DNA from: Legionella genomosp. 1
GTDB taxonomy: Bacteria; Pseudomonadota; Gammaproteobacteria; Legionellales; Legionellaceae
Length of the DNA: 64,000 nt
NCBI GenBank assembly: GCA_945878975.1
Contig: CAMCUM010000004.1
Span: 1 to 64,000, forward strand
Direction of reading: 5' to 3'
The notes beneath the pieces were generated by a model. That model did no database searches. It was given only the letters and a program-made list of their open reading frames with translations, and was not told where the DNA came from. Position 1 is the first letter of the stretch; the number at the start of each line of letters is the position of its first letter. The translations under genes and the position numbers were made by a program. Below are positions 37,394 to 43,939 of the stretch, piece after piece.

Positions 37394-39019
37394 ATGACTG
37401 CAGGGCCTCATGATAACAAAGCTAAGACAAAAGCCAAGAACATCAAACAACAATCGAGTACTTGGCGATCCCCGATTGAAACGGCTTTAAGCCCTGTCTA
37501 TTTACTAAAGAATTATGGTTTATCGCTCATAGGATATGATTTGAGTTCATTGGTCGCAGCTCAATCGTCTCGGTCTATTGATGCGTTTTTCGGCCCAGCA
37601 GCGCGCGCCAAAATTTTAAAAGACAATATTGCTGGAATCAAAACATCTTTTTTGAATGAGCACATCAAAAAAGCCAATCAATCGATTAAAACGAATTTCG
37701 AAGATGTCTTAACACGCACGACTACCGGATTTGAATCAATAAGAGGCACACTTGAAAAGCTGCTCCCTGATCAAAACGCCGAGCGAAAACTTGCTTTTCT
37801 TGCAACCATAGAAGATGCAGCAGGCACGCAAGGAGAAGATAGTCTATACAAAACCCGGCACATCAATCTTGAAATAGAGCAATTCCAACTCCGCATGGAA
37901 GTGTTACAGGAAATGTTAGAAAGCAATGATGTAGATAATCCACGTGTCATCACTGCCTATGTAAAAGAACAATATGACAAAGTCTTAGAACAATTAAAAT
38001 TAAAAAGAACCGCAGATTTAAACAAAATAGCCGCCAAAATGGCCATCATTAGAGCCAGCCGTGAACTTACCTCTTCTGAATGCACCGAACTGGAGGCCAC
38101 CTTAAAAAAAGAGGCCAATGAAGCCTACGACAAAGCTGAAAAAGGCCTAGATAAAGACTTTAAAACCGGCGTTCCCCCAGAAAAGAAAGATGACAAGGAA
38201 GTTAGTAAGGGCACCTCTAGTCTTTTTGCTGATCTAGACCGAGCAACGGATCAAGCTGAGGCAGAATTACATAATTTTGTATTATTTGCTGAAAAATCCA
38301 AATCCAAATCACTCGTTGAATCTGGACTGCACGGTGGCTTAGGGGCTGGCGCACTCAGCAACGGTAGAATATATCGTGACGTGTCTTTTGATGACTACGC
38401 TTCGTCAATACCCGAACGTGAAAGCTCATGGGTCTCTCCCACAGCCTGGTACCAATATGCTCAGTATTTGAGGAACAATAACGGAGACCTCACCACCCCC
38501 ACTGGCTTACGCCTAAAAAACGAAGGCGGCACACTCAGTTTTACTTTTCCATCTGGCTTTGCATTCTATCATCATTACCAAGATCGATTATTGGGTGCAG
38601 ACATGATGTCGATGGTGAACGAAATGGTCAGACAAGGCGCAGAAAATGGCATCGTTTTTGAACTCAATAACTGTTCTGATCCCAAATTAAGAAAAGTGCT
38701 CATGCAAGAGTTCTATTACGCCGCGCATTTAGCCGGCTTACCAGACGATAAAATATTTTTTAAAATTTCCGGCTGCCCACGTGCTAAAGATGAAGAAGAA
38801 AAAAAACCGATTGATAAATCGGCCGCGGAATGTATGCACATGTTAGGAAATGCGCCAACTCGCGCGGGGTTGAAAAAAAAGGAATGGGAGCAAGAGAAAA
38901 GAGTATTAGATACCTCAGCAAAAGTAGATTTCCATCGTGACGTGGCAGACTTAAGTAATATTATCGAAGATAAAATAAACCTAAATGCCGGAGCATTTCA
39001 TGGCATGGGACGACCTTGA
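37394..39019 (+). CDS. Hypothetical 541-aa coiled-coil protein, effector candidate
   Basis: No family is recognised. The N terminus is basic and polar (KAKTKAKNIKQQSSTW). Residues ~80-310 are highly charged helix or coiled coil (RVITAYVKEQYDKVLEQLKL, ELEATLKKEANEAYDKAEK). A more globular domain follows at about residues 350-470, with GGTLSFTFPSGFAFYHHYQD, ADMMSMVNEMVRQGAENG and DDKIFFKISG. This part alternates strands and helices and looks enzymatic or binding. The tail is charged (KKEWEQEKR) and ends GAFHGMGRP. No signal peptide or membrane helix is seen. Size, charge and isolation resemble type IVB effectors, by inference. The ATG has AGGAAA upstream and an extended -10 promoter. Palindromic repeats and decayed ORFs follow. 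Confidence 0.75.
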   Translation: MTAGPHDNKAKTKAKNIKQQSSTWRSPIETALSPVYLLKNYGLSLIGYDLSSLVAAQSSRSIDAFFGPAARAKILKDNIAGIKTSFLNEHIKKANQSIKTNFEDVLTRTTTGFESIRGTLEKLLPDQNAERKLAFLATIEDAAGTQGEDSLYKTRHINLEIEQFQLRMEVLQEMLESNDVDNPRVITAYVKEQYDKVLEQLKLKRTADLNKIAAKMAIIRASRELTSSECTELEATLKKEANEAYDKAEKGLDKDFKTGVPPEKKDDKEVSKGTSSLFADLDRATDQAEAELHNFVLFAEKSKSKSLVESGLHGGLGAGALSNGRIYRDVSFDDYASSIPERESSWVSPTAWYQYAQYLRNNNGDLTTPTGLRLKNEGGTLSFTFPSGFAFYHHYQDRLLGADMMSMVNEMVRQGAENGIVFELNNCSDPKLRKVLMQEFYYAAHLAGLPDDKIFFKISGCPRAKDEEEKKPIDKSAAECMHMLGNAPTRAGLKKKEWEQEKRVLDTSAKVDFHRDVADLSNIIEDKINLNAGAFHGMGRP

Positions 39020-39192
39020 TTCTGACCCCAGTGAAACATAACGCTCCCACATCTTTTAGGGCTCGATTACTTTATTCTCGACTTTAGCGATTTACTCCCC
39101 AAGAGCGTTTGCCCTGAGGAGCCAGCATAGCTGGCGTCTCGAAAGATACGTGGGAATTTTTTCTTGCCCTAGTATATAAAGTTTGATAGATA

Positions 39193-39504
39193 TCATCGAT
39201 TGGTGACAGTTGGTAGCATGACTTCAATATCAGTGGTCGCTGGACCTCTGTCTTTTGATTGAGCGCGTAATTGCTTTACTGCATAATCCTTGCTTTTTAA
39301 GTGCCGAAACAGGGTCAAGCGTTGCGCCGGATCGTTGAAATGATTGGCTGTTATCACCCTTGTTCCTGGCAAAGAATTATATGGCTTTTGCAAAATTATC
39401 GGCTTATCTGGAATACAATCTTCTATATGTTTCAGCATTATAGGTACCGCTTCTTCATCTGTTTGTTCACCCTCACCTGCGGTGAGGACTGAAATATCCC
39501 CTCA
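39193..39504 (-). pseudogene. Possible remnant of a coding gene (open minus-strand frame)
   Basis: An open frame runs from just after a stop near 39505 to the stop at 39193-39195. The first ATG is at 39438, giving 81 aa, and it lacks a ribosome binding site. The sequence upstream of that ATG reads sensibly in the same frame (LTAGEGEQTDEEAVPI), which suggests the original start has been lost. The translated part has a natural composition (KPYNSLPGTRVITANHFNDP, RLTLFRHLKSKDYAVKQL) but no recognised family. The lost upstream part would lie where the 39496-39697 inverted-repeat element now sits, so insertion of that element may have broken the gene. Confidence is low. Confidence 0.35.
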
Positions 39505-39697
39505 TAATTTTTTATTGGAAAAATATGAGCAAGTAAAATGTAAAAGAACAGTCCACCCACCGGTTCAAAGACAAAATATACAACATGATAAGTTTAGCTA
39601 GTTATTGCTTCGAACCGGTGGGCACGTCGCTCTGCGTCTTTGCCCACCCTACCTAAATTATGAGCATTTTTTCATAATACCACGGATTATGAGGGGA
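39496..39697. repeat. ~200-bp inverted-repeat element with ATCCCCTCATAAT ends
   Basis: The outer ends ATCCCCTCATAAT and ATTATGAGGGGAT are a perfect 13-bp terminal inverted repeat. A second inverted pair is nested inside (CCCACCGGTTC near 39553 and GAACCGGTGGG near 39612). It has no coding capacity. The ends differ from the GGGTCTGTTGACA family, so this is a separate type of miniature element. Confidence 0.7.
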
Positions 39698-39706
39698 TCA
39701 CTCAGA

Positions 39707-39804
39707 CCTGAGGACCCACCATAGCAGGCCTCTCGAAGGGTAAGTGAGTATTTCAACTTATAGCACACGGCCCTTCGAGGCGCGTGCTACGCACGCCCCT
39801 CAGG
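39707..39804. repeat. Imperfect 34-bp palindromic repeat
   Basis: Arms at 39707-39740 and 39771-39804 begin CCTGAGG and meet at CTCGAAGGG / CCCTTCGAG, with about two thirds of positions matching. Another, single-armed copy (CTGAGGAGCC...GTCTCGAAAG) is at about 39115-39147. The rest of 39020-39192 and 39805-39897 shows no gene. Confidence 0.6.
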
Positions 39805-39897
39805 ACGAACGGAACATTAAAAAATGGTTAAGTCGAGTATTTAAGATTCTTGCCATTTTCAAGAGTGTACCTTAGACATAAGCTCTCTGATTTATAA

Positions 39898-40101
39898 ATG
39901 GCCTACGATTACCACGGTGTACCTGAGTTCTTAACTAAAAAAAGTGATTGGTTTGCACCGCAGAATACAGTTACTCCAAACGAATGGACTGGTGCGGTTA
40001 AGATTTTTAATCCCAAAGCAATGAACGCTATTTGTTCCTATAATGAAAAAAATATACAATTGACTGGCTCCTCTCCTAACTTAGAAAGGAAATATCAGTA
40101 A
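39898..40101 (+). CDS. Hypothetical 67-aa ORF, doubtful
   Basis: The frame starts with an ATG directly after an in-frame TAA, has no ribosome binding site, and encodes 67 aa (MAYDYHGVPEFLTKK, then NEWTGAVKIFNPKAMNAI). Composition is protein-like, with several aromatic residues, but no family, signal or membrane segment is seen. It lies among repeats and could be a fragment of a decayed gene. The 120 bp after it hold only a small hairpin (TAGTGCT / AGCACTA at 40146-40166). Confidence 0.3.
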   Translation: MAYDYHGVPEFLTKKSDWFAPQNTVTPNEWTGAVKIFNPKAMNAICSYNEKNIQLTGSSPNLERKYQ

Positions 40102-40224
40102 AGATGTATATAGGAAGGTAGCCTCCAACCTCAAAAAATCCTGATTAGTGCTTTACTCGAGCACTAAAGAAAATAAAAATTGCGCTAAATGAAGGCAGAA
40201 ACATGCAAAAAAATTTAAGGACAT

Positions 40225-40388
40225 TAGGGTCTGTTGACATTTGGTGACACAATCAAAAACCAAGCTAGTTTGCGCGGATATTAGCTTGAGTTCGTTAAAT
40301 AGAGCTGGCTACTCGCCTCACTCAAGTTAAAATTTGCGATAAATTATCTCGATTTTTGACTCGCGCCACCAAATGTCAACAGACCCTA
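40225..40388. repeat. MITE with perfect terminal inverted repeats, GGGTCTGTTGACA family
   Basis: The ends are a perfect 20-bp inverted repeat beginning GGGTCTGTTGACATTTGGTG, flanked on both sides by TA, which would be a 2-bp target duplication. Total length is 164 bp, the same as the copy at 5664, but the interior differs. There is no ORF. TA duplication is typical of IS630/Tc1 and of some IS5-group transposons, so a transposase of that kind elsewhere in the genome is the likely mover. Confidence 0.9.
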
Positions 40389-40393
40389 CTTAG

Positions 40394-40771
40394 TTAGCTA
40401 CCATATGGACGTGTAATGATCTCTAGGAAATGTCCATTTGGGTCTAGAAAATAACAACCACGTCCACCATCATTATGATTAATCTGTTGTGGCTTTGTCC
40501 GACCAGGATCGGCCCAACACATTAATCGTCTTTGAGTTATTCTATCAAAAATCCCATCAAATTCAGCTTCACTGACAATAAAAGCAAAATGCCGCGACTT
40601 GATCTCATTTGAAGTTGTTCTAAAGTCTAAACTCACTTCATTTTCTGTTTTAACGACGATAAAAGGGCCAAATGAAGTTGGGGAAGCAAGACCTAGGATC
40701 TCGGCTAAAAATTTTGCAGATTCCTCAGCATTCTTTGCTTGAATAATTGTGTGATTTAATTTTATCGCCAT
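40394..40771 (-). CDS. VOC/glyoxalase-fold family protein
   Basis: The 125-aa protein of the vicinal-oxygen-chelate fold (glyoxalase/bleomycin-resistance/dioxygenase superfamily) has a first motif KLNHTIIQAKNAEESAKFLAEILGL with a candidate metal His, a middle SRHFAFIVSEAEFDGIFDRI with a second His, and a C-terminal GGRGCYFLDPNGHFLEIIT with a Glu, which together form the usual metal site. The substrate is unknown. The ATG at 40771 has GAGG eight bases upstream; an in-frame GTG three codons earlier abuts that site and is rejected. It begins 6 bp from the MITE end at its 3' side. Confidence 0.85.
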   Translation of the reverse strand: MAIKLNHTIIQAKNAEESAKFLAEILGLASPTSFGPFIVVKTENEVSLDFRTTSNEIKSRHFAFIVSEAEFDGIFDRITQRRLMCWADPGRTKPQQINHNDGGRGCYFLDPNGHFLEIITRPYGS

Positions 40772-40955
40772 AAATTTCACCTCTTCTCTACATTGTCATC
40801 ACAAAATCATTTGACTCAGCTTCTATTTCATCCGCTGATGAAATAAATATCATGTCATTTCTTCGGTAAGATACGCCATAGTGAGAAAAACAGAGTTTCT
40901 GTGCTTTTTTTGTAAGAAGGTAAGATATTGATTAATTTACATTATCAATCAGACC

Positions 40956-41035
40956 GTAGCCTGGATGGAGCGCAAGGTAAACCGTGAAATCGATGGCGAC
41001 TGCTCCCGGATTAGGCTGCACTCCATCCAGGCTAC
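40956..41035. repeat. REP-like palindrome (GTAGCCTGGATGGAG arms)
   Basis: GTAGCCTGGATGGAG at 40956-40970 and its exact inverse complement at 41021-41035 flank a ~50-base centre. It lies in the 310-bp gap between the VOC gene and ppiD, which otherwise shows no gene. It could fold at the 3' end of the ppiD transcript. Confidence 0.8.
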
Positions 41036-41081
41036 CATTTTTAACTTACGCCATCGATGCTACACACACCCGGGCAGTACG

Positions 41082-42935
41082 CTACAATTTAACAATATGC
41101 GCTTGTGACATCAATTGAGAAATATACAAATCGTAATCCATCAAACCATAGCTCGCCTCTAATTGCTGCGTAAGATTGCGGGTTTGCTCAGTATCGGTCA
41201 TATCCAATTGACCATCGGTCGTTTTTTCCAATCTCACCAAAGCAAAATCACCATTTTGCAATATGTGCCCTTCATAACCACCCGTATCAACGATGGCAAA
41301 AGCTAATTCATTGATTTGCGCATCACCGTGCTCAGAATCTCTCGTAGCGCCAGTGACTCGCTGCCAACGCAGGGCTTTAGGCAAGTTCTTGTGTGAAGAT
41401 ATGACTAATTTTTTCCCATAAGTTTGCGCTGCAAGACTAGATTTTTGCTTCAATATAACGGATTCAATTACAGATCTGACTTGTGCAATATCTTGAAGTG
41501 CTGCAGGAATATGATCTTTGACACGTAACACTATTAAAGTATCCGCATCGAGTTGAATAGGATCACTATTGTTACCATATGCCAAAACATCGTGAGAGAA
41601 AGCAGCCTGCATGACAGCTGGATTCTTCGTAATGGCTTCTTTGCTAGGATGTCCGCGCATAAAGAAGGCACTGTGCTCCAATGGAACCTTTAAACTTTCT
41701 GCAACCGGTGCCAATGAATCAGGATTCTGATAACTCAATTCCGACAGGCGCTCTTCTAGCTCTGAATATTGCTGTTGCGCCGCTTCTTGACGCAATTGTT
41801 CTGTAATCAAAGTCTTTACTTCAGAAAAAGGTTGAATTGCAGCAGGTTTATAAGATTTCAATTCTACGACTTCATAACCCTGTTTCGTACGAATAGGCTC
41901 AGCAATTTGACCCGGTTCGGTTAAATTTACCAAGTAGTGATCCAAATCCGATTGCCCAGCAATCACCACTGGCAACAAGCCTGATTGCGCTTGCTTCTGT
42001 TGCACAGCCTTTTTCACTAAAAGCGCAAATTGAGCTGGTGTCTCTTGCGCAGCATCGTACAAGTCCTTAGCAGCCTGCTTGGCATGCTCTTCTTCGGCAT
42101 CATCATGATCTGATTTAACAGAAAAACGCACATAGTCCAATTGCCATTGTGCAGGGGTCAAATAATTGCTTTTATTATCTTCATAATAACGAGCCACTTG
42201 TTCTGTTGGAATCGTAATTTTATCTTTCAGAGACTGTAAAGATAAGCGAATATAATCGATACTGACCTGTTCTTTGGTCATAAATTGTTTTTGATGCGTT
42301 TTATAATACTGCTGCAATTCGTCTGTTGTGACCTGCGCTTTTGCGACAAAATCAGCAGCATTAACCAGCGCATATTGATAATCTCGTTTTTGCATGGACG
42401 ACGTCACAAACTGCGCCAGCTCAGTCGGCAAAACAAATTCTGTGCCTATCAAAGCAAAACGTTGTTGGTTTAGCAACATCCCTTGCTGAACTTCTTGTTG
42501 GAAAGTTTGGGGAGTAAAGAAGGCGTTGCTCAAAGCTTGGGTATATCGTGAAGTGGAAAAATGACCATCTTCTTGAAACTGAGGAATTTGCATGATTGCT
42601 GCAAGCGTTTGTTTATTATCAACTTCAAAACCATGTCTGCGCGCGACTTCAACACTGACAGCATTGACCATCATTTCTGACAAGACTTGTTGCTTAAGAA
42701 CACGCTCTTGACCTGGCGTCAAAGCATCTTGCCCTTGCCGCTGACTCAATCGTCGATAACTGAGATCATACGCTTCTTTCGTAATATCGTGACCATTGAT
42801 TTTTACTTTCACATTCTCAGTGCGGTGGTTTTGTAAATAATAATCCAAACCAAACAACGTGAATGTTAAAGTCACCAGGCTAACAATAATCCAGGCCACC
42901 GCACCCTGGATGCGTTCATTCAACTTCTGTAGCAT
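41082..42935 (-). CDS. ppiD: Periplasmic chaperone/isomerase PpiD
   Basis: PpiD is an inner-membrane-anchored periplasmic folding factor at the Sec translocon exit. The 617-aa protein starts with the typical MLQKLNERIQGAVAWIIVSL anchor helix, then a SurA-like N-terminal region (INGHDITKEAYDLSYRRLS), a parvulin-like domain around residues 260-360 (AQFALLVKKAVQQ, IRTKQGYEVVELK), and a long C-terminal chaperone part. Length matches the family (~623). It is the last gene of the tig-clpP-clpX-lon-hupB-ppiD order, separated from hupB by two tRNA genes and a terminator. Confidence 0.93.
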   Translation of the reverse strand: MLQKLNERIQGAVAWIIVSLVTLTFTLFGLDYYLQNHRTENVKVKINGHDITKEAYDLSYRRLSQRQGQDALTPGQERVLKQQVLSEMMVNAVSVEVARRHGFEVDNKQTLAAIMQIPQFQEDGHFSTSRYTQALSNAFFTPQTFQQEVQQGMLLNQQRFALIGTEFVLPTELAQFVTSSMQKRDYQYALVNAADFVAKAQVTTDELQQYYKTHQKQFMTKEQVSIDYIRLSLQSLKDKITIPTEQVARYYEDNKSNYLTPAQWQLDYVRFSVKSDHDDAEEEHAKQAAKDLYDAAQETPAQFALLVKKAVQQKQAQSGLLPVVIAGQSDLDHYLVNLTEPGQIAEPIRTKQGYEVVELKSYKPAAIQPFSEVKTLITEQLRQEAAQQQYSELEERLSELSYQNPDSLAPVAESLKVPLEHSAFFMRGHPSKEAITKNPAVMQAAFSHDVLAYGNNSDPIQLDADTLIVLRVKDHIPAALQDIAQVRSVIESVILKQKSSLAAQTYGKKLVISSHKNLPKALRWQRVTGATRDSEHGDAQINELAFAIVDTGGYEGHILQNGDFALVRLEKTTDGQLDMTDTEQTRNLTQQLEASYGLMDYDLYISQLMSQAHIVKL

Positions 42936-43021
42936 CAGTTCGTATCTCTATAAAATAATGAATTCACAAAATAAATATTTGCCGAGCAGTGTATAAATTA
43001 CCACAGAATTCAATAAAAATG

Positions 43022-43091
43022 TAGTGTCTATTGACAATTCTCTCATATGGGGCAATTTTAAATTTTATCAAATGTAACAACAGCTGGTATT
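43022..43091. repeat. Degenerate GGGTCTGTTGACA-family element
   Basis: AGTGTCTATTGACAATTC at the left and ATCAAATGTAACAACAGCTGGT at the right resemble the family ends with several changes. It is about 70 bp long and lies upstream of ppiD, between ppiD and the tRNA terminator. Confidence 0.45.
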
Positions 43092-43161
43092 GATTGACTC
43101 ATTGAAGGTAACTTTAGCCGGCTATGAGCCTAAGCCTAGCATTCCTTCCGAGCTACTCTGC

Positions 43162-43186
43162 AAAAAAAATGCGCCCTTAGGCGCAT
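43162..43186 (-). terminator. Rho-independent terminator after tRNA-Asp
   Basis: On the minus strand, the stem ATGCGCC / GGCGCAT with a 4-base loop is followed by a run of T residues. It lies 9 bp beyond the CCA end of tRNA-Asp and ends the hupB-tRNA-Val-tRNA-Asp transcript. Confidence 0.85.
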
Positions 43187-43195
43187 TTTATATGA

Positions 43196-43272
43196 TGGCG
43201 GAGTGGACGGGGCTCGAACCCGCGACCCCCGGCGTGACAGGCCGGTATTCTAACCAACTGAACTACCACTCC
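43196..43272 (-). tRNA. tRNA-Asp (anticodon GTC)
   Basis: A 77-nt cloverleaf including an encoded CCA. The acceptor is GGAGTGG paired with the 3' side, the T-loop is GGTTCGAGCC, and the anticodon loop is CCTGTCACG, giving GTC. It follows tRNA-Val by 4 bp on the same strand. Its G34 is a queuosine site for Tgt. Confidence 0.97.
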
Positions 43273-43276
43273 AATT

Positions 43277-43352
43277 TGGTGGGTGCTGCAGGGATCGAAC
43301 CTGCGACCCTCGCCTTGTAAGGGCGATGCTCTCCCAGCTGAGCTAAGCACCC
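43277..43352 (-). tRNA. tRNA-Val (anticodon TAC)
   Basis: A 76-nt cloverleaf with encoded CCA. The acceptor is GGGTGCT, the D-arm is TAGCTCAGCTGGGAGAGCA, the anticodon loop is CTTACAA (TAC), and the T-loop is GGTTCGATCC. It lies between hupB and tRNA-Asp, 6 bp after the hupB stop, so it is probably cut out of the hupB transcript. Confidence 0.97.
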
Positions 43353-43358
43353 GGTATA

Positions 43359-43637
43359 CTATTTTCCAGCAACCGTTTCTTTTAATTTCTTGCCAGGTTT
43401 GAATCTCACAACATGTGACGCGGCAATTTTAATCTCAGCGCCAGTTTGTGGATTACGTCCTGTACGTGCAGCACGTGGTCTTACCTCTAATGTACCGAAA
43501 CCAGGTAAAGCGACTGATTCCCCTTTTTTCAAAGCACTAATAATATTTTCAACAAACGAGTCAATAAAATTTGCCGTGGCGGCCTTAGTGGCTCCGGTTT
43601 CACCGGCTATTGCATCTACTAAGTCAGATTTATTCAT
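43359..43637 (-). CDS. hupB: DNA-binding protein HU-beta
   Basis: This nucleoid protein of 92 aa starts MNKSDLVDAIAGETG, with the family signature GFGTLEVRPRAARTGRNPQTG in the DNA-binding beta arm, and ends FKPGKKLKETV. The ATG at 43637 has AAAGGGGA upstream; eight in-frame residues before it are not part of the family. The position directly after lon is conserved in gammaproteobacteria. Two tRNA genes follow within the same transcription unit. Confidence 0.97.
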   Translation of the reverse strand: MNKSDLVDAIAGETGATKAATANFIDSFVENIISALKKGESVALPGFGTLEVRPRAARTGRNPQTGAEIKIAASHVVRFKPGKKLKETVAGK

Positions 43638-43939
43638 TTTTTCCCCTTTGTGGTTAGTCATTTTTTATCAGTTTACCAAATCGTTTTTGTTTAGGTTTTA
43701 CAAAAGCGACTTAAAAAACATCTTGACCTGAGTTGATTAAATCAGATATCGCCACTCTCGTCAAACCACAATACTATCGTCACCTGACTTCTCAATGAAC
43801 GATATTGCAACTGCATGACGGTCGGAAATATACCGCTTATTAACCAGCCTGTAAACCATTATTTGATAAAAAAAAAATTATTGCCAATTCCTTGTTTATA
43901 ATGATCAAATATAAGACAGGGCGAGGCATCACGCTACAC
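43638..43939. other. Intergenic region between lon and hupB, no gene seen
   Basis: It is AT-rich with no credible ORF or RNA gene. It should hold the hupB promoter on the minus strand, but I could not pick a convincing -35/-10 pair. No terminator hairpin with a T-run was found for lon. Confidence 0.5.

Noticed and set aside
39344-39601. 85-aa plus-strand ORF
   Set aside because: It is antisense to the more protein-like minus-strand frame at 39193-39504, has no ribosome binding site, and ends in the inverted-repeat element.
43090-43320. 76-aa plus-strand ORF containing a GLEPATP-like sequence
   Set aside because: It is the antisense translation of tRNA-Asp and tRNA-Val; such GLEPAT-type peptides are a well-known artefact of tRNA genes.
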